A stretch of 64,000 nt of DNA from Lithospermum erythrorhizon (lineage: Eukaryota > Streptophyta > Magnoliopsida > Boraginales > Boraginaceae). Within the stretch, counting starts at the first letter, position 1, and each line of letters starts with the position of its first letter. Both the position numbers and the translations under genes were made by a program. A model generated the notes under the pieces. The model worked only from the letters and a program-made list of their open reading frames with translations. It searched no databases and was not told the DNA's origin. Below are positions 23,684-35,740 of this stretch, one piece after another. Location of the stretch: assembly GCA_019722365.1 (NCBI GenBank), contig JADFUC010001455.1:496001-560000 (forward strand), written 5' to 3'.

Positions 23684-24484
23684 ATGGGTAAACAAAGGAT
23701 TTGTGAGTTGTGTAGTAATGAAGTAGTTGTTGCATATTGTGAAGCTGATTCTGCATTTCTTTGCTTGAGTTGTGATGCTAAGGTTCATGGTGCCAACTTT
23801 CTTGTAGCTAGACATATCAGGCAGATTATTTGTTCTAAATGTCAAGACTTCACCGGAGAGAATATTTCCGGCGTGGGTTCTCAAGCTAAAGCCTCCATTT
23901 GTCCGGTTTGCTCGCCCGAAAATTTGGGTTCCGGTTTGACATATTCAACGCCGGACGATTCCTCCTTGTCTTCTTCCTCATCTTCGGCTTGTGTTTCGAG
24001 TACTCATTCGTCTTCATCGTCGTTTTGTGGTACTACCAAGAAGAAAAGAGGTGGTGGATTCAAGTCTCTACCGGTGGCTGCGGCGGCGGTCAACGGTGGT
24101 CAAAGGGTAAATTGGGAAATTGACTCGAAGGTGGTGGGTGTTTTTTACCATTGGTGTAAAAGATTTGGACTGAATGACGAGGTTGCACATGTTGTTGTAA
24201 GATTGGCATGCAATGGAATGGCTATTTGTGCGAGTGAATTGACTATTTTACCCTTTCGTGTTCGCCTCGTGGCATCATTGTGGCTCGGTTTAAGATTCAG
24301 TAGAATCGAATCTTTATCGAGTTCTCAGGGTTTGACTCGACTCAAGCAAATAACCGGTGTGCCGGCTAAACTTATTTCAACAATCGAGTCAAAGATCGAA
24401 AGGCTTTATAGATCCACAAAGAAAAGTCAAAATCACAACCAGCATGATCAGCTACTTAAGGAAGGCTGGGACGAGTCTTCTTGA
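23684..24484 (+). CDS. BBX32: B-box zinc finger protein, BBX32-like
   Basis: A 266-residue single-exon protein. One N-terminal B-box spans residues 7-44 with the zinc ligands C7, C10, C19, D22, C27, C30, H35 and H44 all present. It is followed by a short Cys-containing stretch (ICSKCQDF, ICPVC), a serine-rich linker (about 85-115) and a conserved C-terminal region (about 125-250; VVGVFYHWCKRFGLNDEV, LKQITGVPAKLISTIESK). This layout, one B-box plus a long C-terminal region without a CCT domain, matches structure group V BBX proteins and specifically Arabidopsis BBX32, which represses light signalling by binding other BBX factors in the nucleus. The first Met leads directly into the B-box. Orthology is inferred from the shared C-terminal pattern. 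No break or odd feature is seen. Confidence 0.88.
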   Translation: MGKQRICELCSNEVVVAYCEADSAFLCLSCDAKVHGANFLVARHIRQIICSKCQDFTGENISGVGSQAKASICPVCSPENLGSGLTYSTPDDSSLSSSSSSACVSSTHSSSSSFCGTTKKKRGGGFKSLPVAAAAVNGGQRVNWEIDSKVVGVFYHWCKRFGLNDEVAHVVVRLACNGMAICASELTILPFRVRLVASLWLGLRFSRIESLSSSQGLTRLKQITGVPAKLISTIESKIERLYRSTKKSQNHNQHDQLLKEGWDESS

Positions 24485-27303
24485 GTCAATTAATTAGAAG
24501 AACTTAGTTTTTGCTCTTTTTTATCATCTTGTAACATTTTTAGTTGTAGGGTTAATAGTATGAAATTTGAAACTAGTGGATAGTTTTTTGCAATGTTTTT
24601 ATCATCTTGTAATTTGTTTAGTTGTAGGGGTTGAAATTTGTTTAGTTTTTTGCTCTTTTTTATCATCTAATAATTTATCTATAGTAAGGTATTAAGATTA
24701 AAGAGATCTGTTTAATGTTGTCACCTTAAATTGTACAAGGTTGGCATTTGTTTATGCATATAGTTACAGCCGAACTTGTTGCAGCACATGGACTCCTGGA
24801 GATCTGTAGGTATACAAGTGTTGGTATCGGTAAATGATCGTAACTTATTATTTGTGGAACCATCTATTTTAGATTTAATTAAACTTAATAATTTGTTTGT
24901 TTTTATAAATTCTTTTAAAAGTTAAAGAAACATAATATGTGTTTCAATATTGATGAAATATAACATAAAGTATTAAACATGAGTAGCATATAATCATTCC
25001 GAACTCAGTAGGAATCATTAAGCTAAATAATAGTATTATGGTATTTTAATGGTAAGTTTTGCATGCAAGCCTAGCCAAATGAGTAGGAAAAAAAAACAGG
25101 TAAACCTTGAGTTGGTACTCTCTTCTAATAGAATATTTGAGCCGCTTACTGCCGAAATGTTGCATTTGATGTATCTCTTTGATGCAGATGCTGAGCTAGA
25201 ACTTAGTTATTATAAGGAAATAAATAGACACAAATATTATATTTTATGAAATTTGAAGGGCTCTATTAAAATTAATAACAAATTAGAATGGGTCAAATAA
25301 TAAAAAATATAATATTTTCTCAATTTAAAGGGATAAAATATAATTTTGAAAATGGTCCTTAAGAGCTCCATCTTTGCCTCAGATCGACGTAATAGACCGC
25401 AAACTACGCTACCAGAATCTACACTAAACAAGCCCCCTGTATTTATGGCTCGACTAAAATCGTTCATTTAATTCTGGCTGGCCACAGTTCTCACCTACTC
25501 CACTTAACTCGATCACCCTTACGTTTGAGCTTGGTAGTCCTGCCTTTATAGTTCTGTACTCGATAACTTTAAATTTTTATCAAAAGATTCATACATTAAA
25601 TATTATACGTTATATAATTATGCATCGAGACTTTGAGCATTAAAAGACATTTTGAATACTACTAATTTAAAAAAATACTATTAATTTGGGGAATTTAAAT
25701 TTAAATTTGATTTTTTAAAATTATTAAACAAAACCTTCGGGGTTAAACTAAAATAAAATGGAGCTTGTATAAAAAGTGTTATATGATTGGATACAAAGTG
25801 TCAGAAGATTGTTTATTGAATGAAAGGTGAAGTTGAGGGTGTGGATATAATTGGACACACATTGCTAGCTATAAGGCATAAGCCTATAACCACATTTATA
25901 ATACTACGTACCTTCTTTTTAGTCCTCAAACGAAGCAACGTTTGATTCTGTTTTAATAGGATATTATTGGAAACTTCTCTCATATGGCTCACCTATTGTT
26001 TTTATGATAACATATGTACACCACTAGATCCCAAATATCTAGAGCTAGATGGAATCATGACTACTTATATTTTCACCACACAATCATTTTAGCAATAATG
26101 TAAACTCGTGTTGTGATTTGAAATATCTTGAGTTGCATAAATCATGTAGTGTTTCAATATCTTTTTCAATGTGTGTATTTTTGAAATTTTTAGTGTTCGA
26201 ATTTTTTGACATAAACTAAATATTAATTGATTAATTTTTTCTACAAAAGTGAGTTGATTATTCATTGAATTCAAAGAAAAGTTGTCCGTTAAATTATGAT
26301 AGAGATGGATGGTATAAGTGTTAGGTTCGATGTGTAGACAATGTAATACTTAGTAGTATGATTTTTTCAAATAAAAAATGAATCGAATGCATTATTAGCT
26401 TAAAAGTGGATTATTCTATTTATTGAATTTGATAATAAATCATGAGGCATATAGTAACGGATTGTGTTGGGATCAACAAGTCCAACACATTCAAAAGGCA
26501 TTGTGAGCCTTTGAAGATGCACAATCAATGAATTAAATACTATAGGATATTTTTGAACAGTGCCTTGTATGAACAATATTTTGTATACTTTAATTCTTTT
26601 AAGCATTGAGTAATGAGCAATCTCTTTCACTAATGTGTGGTGAGACGACTATGTGAAACAGTTTACCATTTGCTGGATTGAAAGAGACAATGTTCTTCAC
26701 TGTTTTTCAAAAGTTTACCTTTGATGTTGAAGTATCAACCAGGCCTTTATAATGTTACTATTCCATATCATGTCTCAATATATTTGAAGAAATTCCCGCC
26801 CAAGCAAAGTAAAATTGATTAAATTGAACACACCCTCACCCATGTAATATAATAACAAGTTGTTTTCGAATCAATCCAAGAATGGAGTACATATATTATC
26901 TACTACTTTATAATGGATGAGAAGTACAGTTACTAGGTAGTGTAATGAGCAAGAGAATATCAACCAGGCCTTTATGCTAGAGATAAATAATCACCATTGT
27001 ACATATTAGATAGGATGAGAGATGTTTAAGTATTAGCAATTTTAGATCCAAATAAACTTCTGTTGTCAACAAAATATTCACTTCAACTCAAGGGAGAATG
27101 CTTGAATTATACTCCATATAATACTGTTACAGTCGTATACAAATGGAGGCAAAAAATTGCTAAGCCTGTTCTAACTTTTGCATAGCCCTTCTCTGGCCTT
27201 GATCTTGCAGCAGTACATCGACGAACCGACATGAGCCTATGATGCTCAGCAGGTGGACAATTTGTCAGAGGAACAAATTTAGTAGAAGAATATGAAGAGA
27301 ACG
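24485..27303. other. AT-rich intergenic DNA
   Basis: Contains the BBX32-like 3' UTR, with two partial repeats of a TTTTTATCATCTTGTAA sequence (24518 and 24599). No gene, RNA gene or clear transposon is supported. Short minus-strand frames at 25237-25467 and 26400-26630 have no recognisable domain. A TACTCCATA variant of the 9-bp motif lies near 27110. Confidence 0.5.
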
Positions 27304-30300
27304 CTATAGTTCCAATTTCGTCCTCCACGTCTCTCCGAGCACCTTTCTTGGTGATGGATCCTCTGGTCCTTTATCTCGTTGCCCAGAAGTGAAATACAAC
27401 CATCCTTTCCAAAACCCAACGAGGGTCGTCTTCACACGGTAAGGGAGTTTCCCAATCACGGACCATTTCTGTAGCATATCAATAATCGAAAAATATTATA
27501 TACCAGCAAATCTTCTACACATCCGAAGGAGATGAGAAAGAACATTTCAAAACGACCATACTTCAAAAAAACAAACAAAATGTATGTATCGTGGTCTAGA
27601 TTTGTCATCTCCAACTTATAATGATTTCTGATGATCTTAGATGTTCAAATTTAATATTTTCTAGATAGATCTAAATATACAACCAGGACACTATAGAAAT
27701 GCTTCATAATAAACATTAAATTGGCTGATATGCAATAAAATCCAAGAACTGTAATTGTTCAGAGTAAGGAACAATTAGCAGTTAAAGTGACATAGATTAG
27801 ATAACAAAACACAAACGATTTTTTCCGACTTATTAGCTATACCGTGAGTGATCTTAAAAAGCTTGACACAGGAGATATTTTTAGGGGCATCAATATGACA
27901 TCAGGTCAGTGAAGTAGAAAAACTACCTTGACTATTTAACTCGTCAAGTCTTGCCGAGTTACTTTAGCTAGAGGATAATCACACAAAAGTTTGAGAGAAA
28001 TGTAAAAGTTTCACCCCTCAAAAGATAATACATTAGAATGTAACATTTGAAATAATTCAACGCTACTTCAAGAAAATGAAGGATGAAGGGATAGACAAAC
28101 ATGTATATAGATTGAAGCCAAGTTACTGACTTTTTATATAGAAGTACACGCTACAAAATAATAAGGTAAAAGGGAGTTTATCTTCTGTGACATGGAAGGG
28201 CTCAAGTGATTACCTGTGTATCAAATTCAAAATGGAATATTTCCCCAATAAGGGTCATCTTTTTTGTTTCAGGGTGCTTCTCAGTTGTCCCTCCAACAAT
28301 CACGACCGAGTTTTTATTAACAAAGGCCCATGCAAACTCTATATGAGAATCTGGCTTTGGCATGGGAGGTAATGATGTCCATTTCATGTCATCATCCAGC
28401 ATATAAACATCACCAAAGACAATCTGCACAGCTCAATTCCATATGCTTTAACTCTCTTTGAGATTCCTCATTTAAATATTAAACCAAGTTACTAGTTTAG
28501 CACTCAATGTTCAAATTCAAAATTTCACCTATGGGAGAATGTCATTGAGCGTATTAGAAAAATCCAGAAGTGTTGTTCCAAATGGAATATCATCTAATAG
28601 ACAGCCTTAAATTTCCATTAAATACAATGACTTAAGCTTTAATTAATCTAACGTGACCAAAACAACCCAAGTTTCCATCTGAAGGTAAATGGAACTGGAA
28701 GGTTAAATATACAATCCATAGCCTTAAACAAGGTTGCAACTTTATACTACCTCATTTCGACGTGAGCACTTGAAAATCGGCGATCCTGGTTTAGCCATAA
28801 AATCTCCTTCTTGGCCACCAATGACATACAACCGATCATTATACACAATACATGCCCTGAATATGAGCATACAAAAAATTAGATTTTTGAAGTGAAAGCC
28901 AAACATCAAGCATGCTAAGCAAATCTCTAACTTTTGAAAACAATGGATTACTAGCTTCCTCAACATTTTGACTGTTATAAGTTATAACTCTATTAGAAAC
29001 CAAATATTAGTGCCTAGCACGAGAACTCCTAAATATGTATTTCCAGGTAACCATATGCAACTGCAGAGTGACAGCTAAGTAAGCTGTATACAAAAACGGA
29101 TTCACAAAATCACTTCTGTTCATGCAATAGGCCCAGCTATTGTTAGTACAAAGATGATGTAGATAACGTACCTATGGGGTCCACCACGTGGTATGGGTAT
29201 CTCCGATCGCCACTCCTTTTCCAAAGCTTTGCCATCTTTTACTGCAATACTCCAATGTTCTGTACCTGGTGTATGCCTATTCTCTCTGCTGCCACCCATA
29301 ACGTGGAGTCTACCTCTCCAAAGTTGCGTTGCAGGCGCATATCTGAAGTAACCTTGTGAATGAGGTTCTTTCAATACTCAATATTGAATAAGTTATAATA
29401 CACACCATCGATTTTAAGCAACACATAATAAATTGAAAATTAGTGCACCTACAAAATGATATACCACCAGCACAACTCAAACACATTTTACAGTATGAAG
29501 CTGAACTGTTGACACAAAAACACTTAGATATTTGCTATCGAATAATAGTTTAGAACCCAAAAAGTCACTTCTATTAAATGGGTCGAAGAAAGCGGAAAGT
29601 CATTATGAAATGTAACAGCTATACGGCTATACCACATTTCCATTATTTCTCAAAATTTTATATTATCACATCATTAAATTTTCAATTACAACTCTAATAT
29701 TTGATTCTCAAGTGAGAGGAAGAATAAACAACTTATCGGAAAAATATAAGTAAAACAAGGTAGGAACTAAGAACAAATTAACAGAACCAATTAGCAGATA
29801 GATTAAAATTTGTACACACAAGTCACAACACATAGTCACATAGTGAAATGACATAAGAGCTATTGCAACAGGAGAAATTATGCCTAGGAACTGGTAAAGG
29901 AGGCAGGTCTCGCCATTTCTTTGTCACAGTGTCAAGTGTAAATGTCTGAGCTGTAGGCCCTCGACATTGAGGTCCATACTGTCCAGTAACAATGTAGATA
30001 TATCTTCCATCTGTTACCATTCCTAAATGTGAGTGCGCCATCTCTTTTGGCATATCAAATCTTCCTCCCCATGTGTTATCAGTGAAATTGTAGATATCCA
30101 CATGAGAATGCACCTGTCCAAAATGAAAAATAAAAACATAGTTATATGTGTGTAAAATTGCATCAATAAGACAATCAACAGCTTTTCTCGAATCCAAACT
30201 TGCAGATACCAGGTCAAAGATTTATATGAAGCTCATGCAGGAAATCAAACAACCAGCATTATCATGCGACTATCATATTCCTCGATATAGATTTCAGTAT

Positions 30301-31232
30301 CTTAAATTGAAATACTACAAACACTTTACTTCTTGAATTACGAGAAACCATTATCTAACTATCCAAATTAGATAACTCCATTTTTTTTATAAATGATAAG
30401 CAAAGCATGAAATCAGATTGACATTTGAAAGTTATGATAGCATCATAATGCAGCTTAATATTCAAACCATTATCAATAAAAAAAGCCTTTCCATGTCCTA
30501 TAGAGTCAACGATTTTATATTCTTTGGCTCTTGCATATAACGAAATATATCAAAATGGCACATTACACTACCTACGCTTATCTGTTGTGAAGTAGTAGAT
30601 TATCCTCCACTATGGGGTCAATTCGGAAACAGCCTCCTTGTTATCATAAGGGAAAGGCTGCATACTATCCCCCTCCCTCCTTACACTGCCTAGGCAGTAG
30701 CCTCTTCAAAGGCATTGGGGCATGTTAATGTCGATGATCCAAACAAGATAAATCTCGACCTTCTTGATAAGCAATCAAACATAAGCTCGAAACTAAACAT
30801 ATACAAACAACTAAGAATACAAAACAACAACAAAAAATTAAACAATTGTATTACATAATCAATGGTTCCATATCCAGCAAACACAAAAAGCTGATCTTTA
30901 ATCTGAATAGCAGCACCATCAAGCCGAGGCACCGGGGCATTCGCCATTTTCTCCCAATTCAACACAGGGGCATCAAGATCAGCAAAATTATCAGCCAAGA
31001 CTCTCTTTTTATCAATACCATCTTTCTTTTTCTTATCCTCCTTAATTTGTGCAAAACTAGGAAAAACTACATTTTCTTGAGAAACAATTGATTGGTAAAT
31101 TGAAGGGGAAGAATTTGAAGATGCCCAAAGCAAATCTACTAATAAAGCTAATCCAAATAATCCTACACAATATAATGCAAACTTTGTACTCTTATGCTTT
31201 CCTCCTACTCCAAAAGATGATATTCTAACCAT
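27304..31232 (-). CDS. Kelch repeat-containing membrane protein (At3g27220-like)
   Basis: Exons in transcript order: 31232-30855, 30113-29884, 29342-29172, 28856-28751, 28423-28214 and 27468-27304, giving 419 residues with all phases consistent. An N-terminal hydrophobic segment (about residues 18-37, FALYCVGLFGLALLVDLLWA) looks like a signal anchor, so the kelch domain probably lies on the lumenal or outer side. Kelch blades are seen from about residue 90 on: the LFVFAGYG, YIYIVTGQYG, RLHVMGGS, RLYVIGGQEG, SVVIVGGT and WLYFTSGQ motifs, each near a W and a DG or PR turn. The protein matches plant At3g27220-like kelch proteins, whose role is not well known. The exon 2 to exon 3 junction uses a GC donor (29883-29882) instead of GT; this is the only way to keep the conserved PVPRYAPATQLWRG reading. 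Confidence 0.92.
30543..30724 (-). mobile_element. Au-SINE-like element, intron 1 of the kelch gene
   Basis: On the minus strand it reads GCCTTTGAAGAGGCTACTGC, a GCAGTGTAAGGAGGGAGG stretch, then ATGCAGCCTTTCCCTTATG and GGAGGCTGTTTCCGAATTG, which resemble the Au SINE body and its B-box region. It ends in CATTTTGATATATTTCG. It is a sister of the copy at 3702-3905. Confidence 0.55.
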
Positions 31233-33099
31233 TTTATTTAATTTTTACCTTATATTAACCCCCTCAACTGAAATCAAGAAATAAAAAGATCACCTTTTGT
31301 TTTCAATTTTGTGATGTTTTCTGCAAAAAAAAAAATTGGGTTTCCTATATAAAATACCTTATATTGTTACCCCCCCCCCCCTTCTAATCAAAATCAAAAT
31401 CAATAAAGAAAAATATCATTTTTTTCAACTTATTTTGTGATGTTTTCTTGAAGAAAATTGGATTTTTGTCAAAAAGAGGTGCAATTTTTTTTGGGGTTTT
31501 TAATATATAAGGAATGAATTTATTGAAATAAACTATAATTCAAGTCCTCCATGTGAATAGGTTGGAACCAAAGAGGACAAACTTTATGAAAAATTGTGTG
31601 TTTTTTAGATGTTGAGAAAATCTCATTATTACCAAATATAGTACTCCGTAAGAAAAATGGAGGAAAAATAAATTATGTGAGATGAGTTTGAAATTTTATA
31701 AAAATTTGTGTAAAATTAAAATGGATATACAAATTGGATGGAGAGAATAGTAAATTTTGGTCTTATTTCCTTTTACTGATATTGGGAAATTGATTTTTCT
31801 GTAGGTATTCATATTGATGACATGAATCAAAAGGTGATATAAAGTAAAAACTATACAAATTAATAATGTTCTTATCGATTAAATTTATTAATTTATAGAG
31901 TTATTAACTTATCGAGTTTATGAATGTATTAATTATTAATGTAAAGAGCTTTTACTATAGTTTAGCCTATAAATGATCTATCAAGGAATGATCCGGGATA
32001 ATGACATGTTTTAGTTTAGCCTATAAATGATCTATCAAGGAATGATCAGGAATAATGACATGTTTTTATGTTAAGATCCAAATTTTGAAAGATCAGATCT
32101 TCAGGAGATTGTTTACCATTTAATCTTAATGACAATCAAAACTCTCAACGATAGCTTATACGAAAAGTTTCACAAACCGCCACACTAGTTAGCCTCCTGG
32201 TACTCCCCGCATCGCGATTTCATAATCAAGTGACGGGGCTTCAACCTGGCCAGTGATTTGTAGCTTCATTTAAACCCACTTCAATACTAGATGCTTAATA
32301 TTTAACTCCATACTACATAAGATAGTGCTGCTGTATTTAACACTCTATTTTTGTCGGGCCGGGGAAGCATGCCCGAATAATATGCAATTTACATAAGTCT
32401 ATAGCTTGTAGGTAGATTGCATAAATATACTACTAACCCGTAATGTTGTCAGATTGTGGGGAATGCACTGGTTTTTAATTTATGTACAATTCAAGTTATA
32501 ATGTGGATTTATCATGTGTCCATCTACTAATCCTGATACAAATTATATGATGTCAATTATTATCTTTTATTATTATACACATCATAAAAATACATATCAT
32601 AAAAATATACTTAGACTTATTTTCTACATCCCTTTTTATGTCTCCTTATTAGATGTATTTCGATTTTAGAATATTATACATCTGGTGAAATATTTAGATA
32701 ATACTATATAACAAATGGACGCTTTACGACAAATTTTAAAACATAAAACATGAAAGAATAAGATCAACAAAAAAAAGATATATTATTCTTCCCGACTAAC
32801 AATAACTTGTTCCCAACACACGTTTCTCCACTTTCACTAAAACGTGTCACCAAACAAATTAAAAAGTCATTAAACCGTGAACAAGAACGAATTTCTAAAT
32901 CTTCTATCCTTATATATCACTTAAAAGAAATCACAAACGTGCGAAAATATTCTTACTAAATACCCATCCTAAAACCAACTGCAAAAATCACATCAAACTA
33001 CCAAACGACATATTTTCCCTGCCCTAAAACCGTCCCAAACATTCTTGATCATATATCATATTTCAACTGTCAACTCCTGAGATAGTTTAGTTTTGGATC
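31233..33099. other. Spacer upstream of the kelch gene
   Basis: Kelch-gene promoter and 5' UTR on the left, with a C-run at 31370-31382. AT-rich beyond that. A TACTCCGTA motif lies at 31642, an inverted relative of the 10380-11045 repeat at 31860-31950, and a 54-bp duplication at 31961-32068. No coding sequence seen. Confidence 0.5.
31961..32068. repeat. Tandem duplication, period 54 bp
   Basis: Two copies beginning TTTAGCCTATAAATGATCTA (31961 and 32015) differ by a few bases (ATCCGGGATAATG versus ATCAGGAATAATG). They directly follow the CTCGATAA-type AT-rich repeat. Confidence 0.85.
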
Positions 33100-33680
33100 A
33101 TGGGTGTTAGAGTTTGTAGCATCAGTTTCATTGTTCTCTGTTGTTTGTTCATTTCTCAATCTTGTGGCCAATAGTCAATACGCCCCAAACTTCCCTGGAT
33201 CTGTTCGACGATGAAACTCTACCTCCTTTCAATGTTTCTCACTACATTTCTGATTTATTTAAATCATGTATTATGGATTGGTGGCAATATTACAACTATC
33301 CATAATGCACACAATACATGTACAATCAATTTAAACAAAAATGCATAATGAAAAGTATGAAAAATAGGTAGACGATCTTATCCAATATTTGTATATGCAG
33401 TTATATTTTTTGATCAAGGGGTGAGTTACACTGAAAACCCTAAATGGGCTTAACTCAAATATGTTGATAGATCTTCTTTTGTAGTCTCCATAAAACCACC
33501 AAATTTCTCGATCATGAGATAAACAAGGGCTTTTATTAATATATATATGTACATTGCAGTTTCAAGAAAGTTGATAATGCAGCAGTTAATGAGGGAATGG
33601 GACAAAAGGTCAAGAAAACTGTTGTGAAGTGCATGGAAAAAAGCAGAGAAGCCAAAAAAGATGATCAGTCAGAACTCTAA
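33100..33680 (+). pseudogene. Possible small secreted-protein gene, frame-broken
   Basis: An ATG at 33100 opens a typical signal peptide (MGVRVCSISFIVLCCLFISQ, then SCGQ) that ends at TAG 33172-33174. In the next frame, from 33174, an open stretch of 43 codons continues (DLFDDETLPPFNVSHYISDL, then FKSCIMDWWQYYNYP) to TAA at 33303-33305. A second segment after a TTGCAG acceptor (33560-33680) reads a Lys-rich tail, KKTVVKCMEKSREAKKDDQS, before TAA. The pattern suggests a short secreted protein broken by a one-base shift, but I do not recognise the family and could not join the last segment in phase. It could also be chance. No function is proposed. Confidence 0.3.
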
Positions 33681-35467
33681 TGTATTCTCAAAGCTATACT
33701 GATACTTTTGATATGTTCATCCTTAGTGTTTAATTTCTTTTCTCTAGTTAACAGGTTTGCTGCTTTGGATCAAGTTATGTTAATATTGACTATATTTATC
33801 TTTCTCTGCATGTACATGCATGATTCAGTCTAAAGCATATTGTGACCTAAGCAACATTTGTGACAACAAATATTCTAGTCAAGCACATTAGTGAATCTAG
33901 ATCCTGAACCTAAATTCTATGTTATACGTCGTTAAAATCATGACATGAGTTGTATGTTTTATTTTAAACTAATTTATAAACATAAATAAGATACATGTTA
34001 AAATCTTAATGGATATTAAAGAATGTTATAGAGGCACAAAGTATAACAAACGATTTGGTAGTTACACTAACTCTGAAATAAGGCAATACTGTAATAACAT
34101 AACAATATTGCTGTTAATATGGTGAAGAATTTCAAAATGTTTGTAATTGGAAAACGAAAACACAATTTTATTTTCACTGATGAGGCAGCAGCCCTACAGT
34201 TGCAAATCAATAATTCTTACAATGGCCACTTGAAACAAGAGTGACTGGAAATTCAATTACAATGTAAAACTTAAAACAAAAGTGACTGATAACTCAATCT
34301 CCCTTAGGCATTGTACCCGCGCTACTTCGAACCTTCAATGCAAGAGAAAACAATTTGATAAGAGATGCAGAAGTTTATTCTAGAGAACATAGAAACATAC
34401 TTTTGGACCAATATGATGGAGCAGCATAGAAAAATAATAATGCATCACATCTATCTTGTTCCACATACTAAAAGTTGAAAAATAATAATGAACAGTACTC
34501 CTTATTGGCTTGGTTTCAAGAAGCCGGTATGGGAAGTAAAAGGAAGTACATACTTTTGAAGACAGTGGGATGTAAAGAAAGCGTATACTTTGATGAAGAC
34601 CGAGAAACTATGATGTTATTGGTTTATTGCCACTTATCTAATCAATCGTACTTCATTACATTTTACAACATTTCATCTATATTCTATACTTTAGATAACT
34701 ATACTGTGTCACTACGACTACTGTGATACTGAATGAGCATACAGCGTCCAGTACATCCTGTTTTGGTGACTGCAAGTTGAACATCTTAACACCTTATTAA
34801 CAGAGAAAACAAAAACTCAAAATAGCATAAGATTCAACTCATCCTAACATGATCATGTAAATGATAGCATATACAACCAACTCTTTGAGCTATTACTTAG
34901 TTCTGTTGGAATCATTTTCAAATCAATATTCAATTAATCATGCAATCGAATGGAATTAAAAAAAAGTCTACCCTCATTAATCAATGTAATACTCCCTCCA
35001 TTTCAAAAGAGTTGTCTAGTTCTCGACGGTCGACTTTTGGTGAAAAACATTTACAAGTTGCATTTTTAACCTACTTTACTATCAACAAACACAATAATTT
35101 TGATTCAAATCAAAGCTATGTACATCAATAAGGCCACAGAGATTGTAACTTTTGGCATTTAAAATTTTCTAGACAATCTTTTAAAGGTATATGCATCAAT
35201 TTCTAAGTTAAACACTAGATCCCCAATTCAAATCGAAGTTATGTGTGTCAATAAGGCAGCAAAGTTAGTAACTTTTTAAGCATAAAACTCAAACAAGACA
35301 TCTTTTTGGGATATATCCATCAATCTCAAGTCAAAAACTAGATCCCCTATTCAAATCAACCCAGATCACAAACACCAGAAAATTCAACAAATCAATTTCA
35401 CACACAAAACATTCCCAAAAAACCCAATCAAACCAAAAACCCAAATCCAAAATGACCATACCAAAGA
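33681..35467. other. Spacer; 3' UTR of the downstream minus-strand gene
   Basis: A donor-like G|GTATGG follows the stop of the gene at 35468, suggesting a 3' UTR intron and a further non-coding exon somewhere near 34200-34340. A truncated Stowaway-like MITE lies at 34990-35187. No other gene is supported. Confidence 0.4.
34990..35187. mobile_element. Stowaway-like MITE, right end truncated
   Basis: The left end reads TACTCCCTCCATTTCAAAAG then AGTTGTCTAG. The right part (about 35169-35187) reads CTAGACAATCTTTTAAAGG, its inverse, but lacks the outer CTCCCTCC. The internal TTTTGATTCAAATCAAA stretch resembles the sequence inside the MITE at 7963-8204. Confidence 0.55.
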
Positions 35468-35740
35468 TCAATGTCCCCCATGTTCCTTAGCATGTTGGGC
35501 ATGTTCCAGGTGGCGTCGCTCCTCGGGTAACGCAACGAGGTAGGAAAACGCCATACCCCCAAAGCAGACATGCAACAAAGGATCAACGGAGCTAGTTTCG
35601 ATGTATTTAGCATGGTAATTATCCAACCCCTTCTTGACTGTGCTCTTTATATTGCTCAATGAAAGCATTGGCTTCACCAATTCTGGAATTTCCGTAACCT
35701 TTTTCCCCTTAATTTGGTTGTAGAAATTCCTCATCGCCAT
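35468..35740 (-). CDS. Small mitochondrial protein, probable ATP synthase Fo subunit (fiber protein Fb15 / At4g30010 type)
   Basis: A 90-residue protein in one coding exon. It begins MAMRNFYNQIKGKKVTEIPE and ends YLVALPEERRHLEHAQHAKE followed by HGGH. The central DNYHAKYIETSSVDPLLHVC and the following GGMAFSYLVAL match the short plant family often annotated as fiber protein Fb15; proteomic work places such small proteins in the mitochondrial ATP synthase membrane sector, possibly as the plant counterpart of subunit f. One hydrophobic stretch (about residues 55-72) could span the inner membrane. An in-frame Met lies further upstream, but the residues before MAMRN do not resemble the family, so I start at 35740. 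The subunit assignment is from memory and is less certain than the family match. Confidence 0.8.
   Translation of the reverse strand: MAMRNFYNQIKGKKVTEIPELVKPMLSLSNIKSTVKKGLDNYHAKYIETSSVDPLLHVCFGGMAFSYLVALPEERRHLEHAQHAKEHGGH

Noticed and set aside
25049..25249. 66-codon plus-strand frame
   Set aside because: No similarity to any family I know, no promoter or intron context, short.
26400..26630. 76-codon minus-strand frame
   Set aside because: Composition is borderline, but no motif or neighbouring exon could be found.
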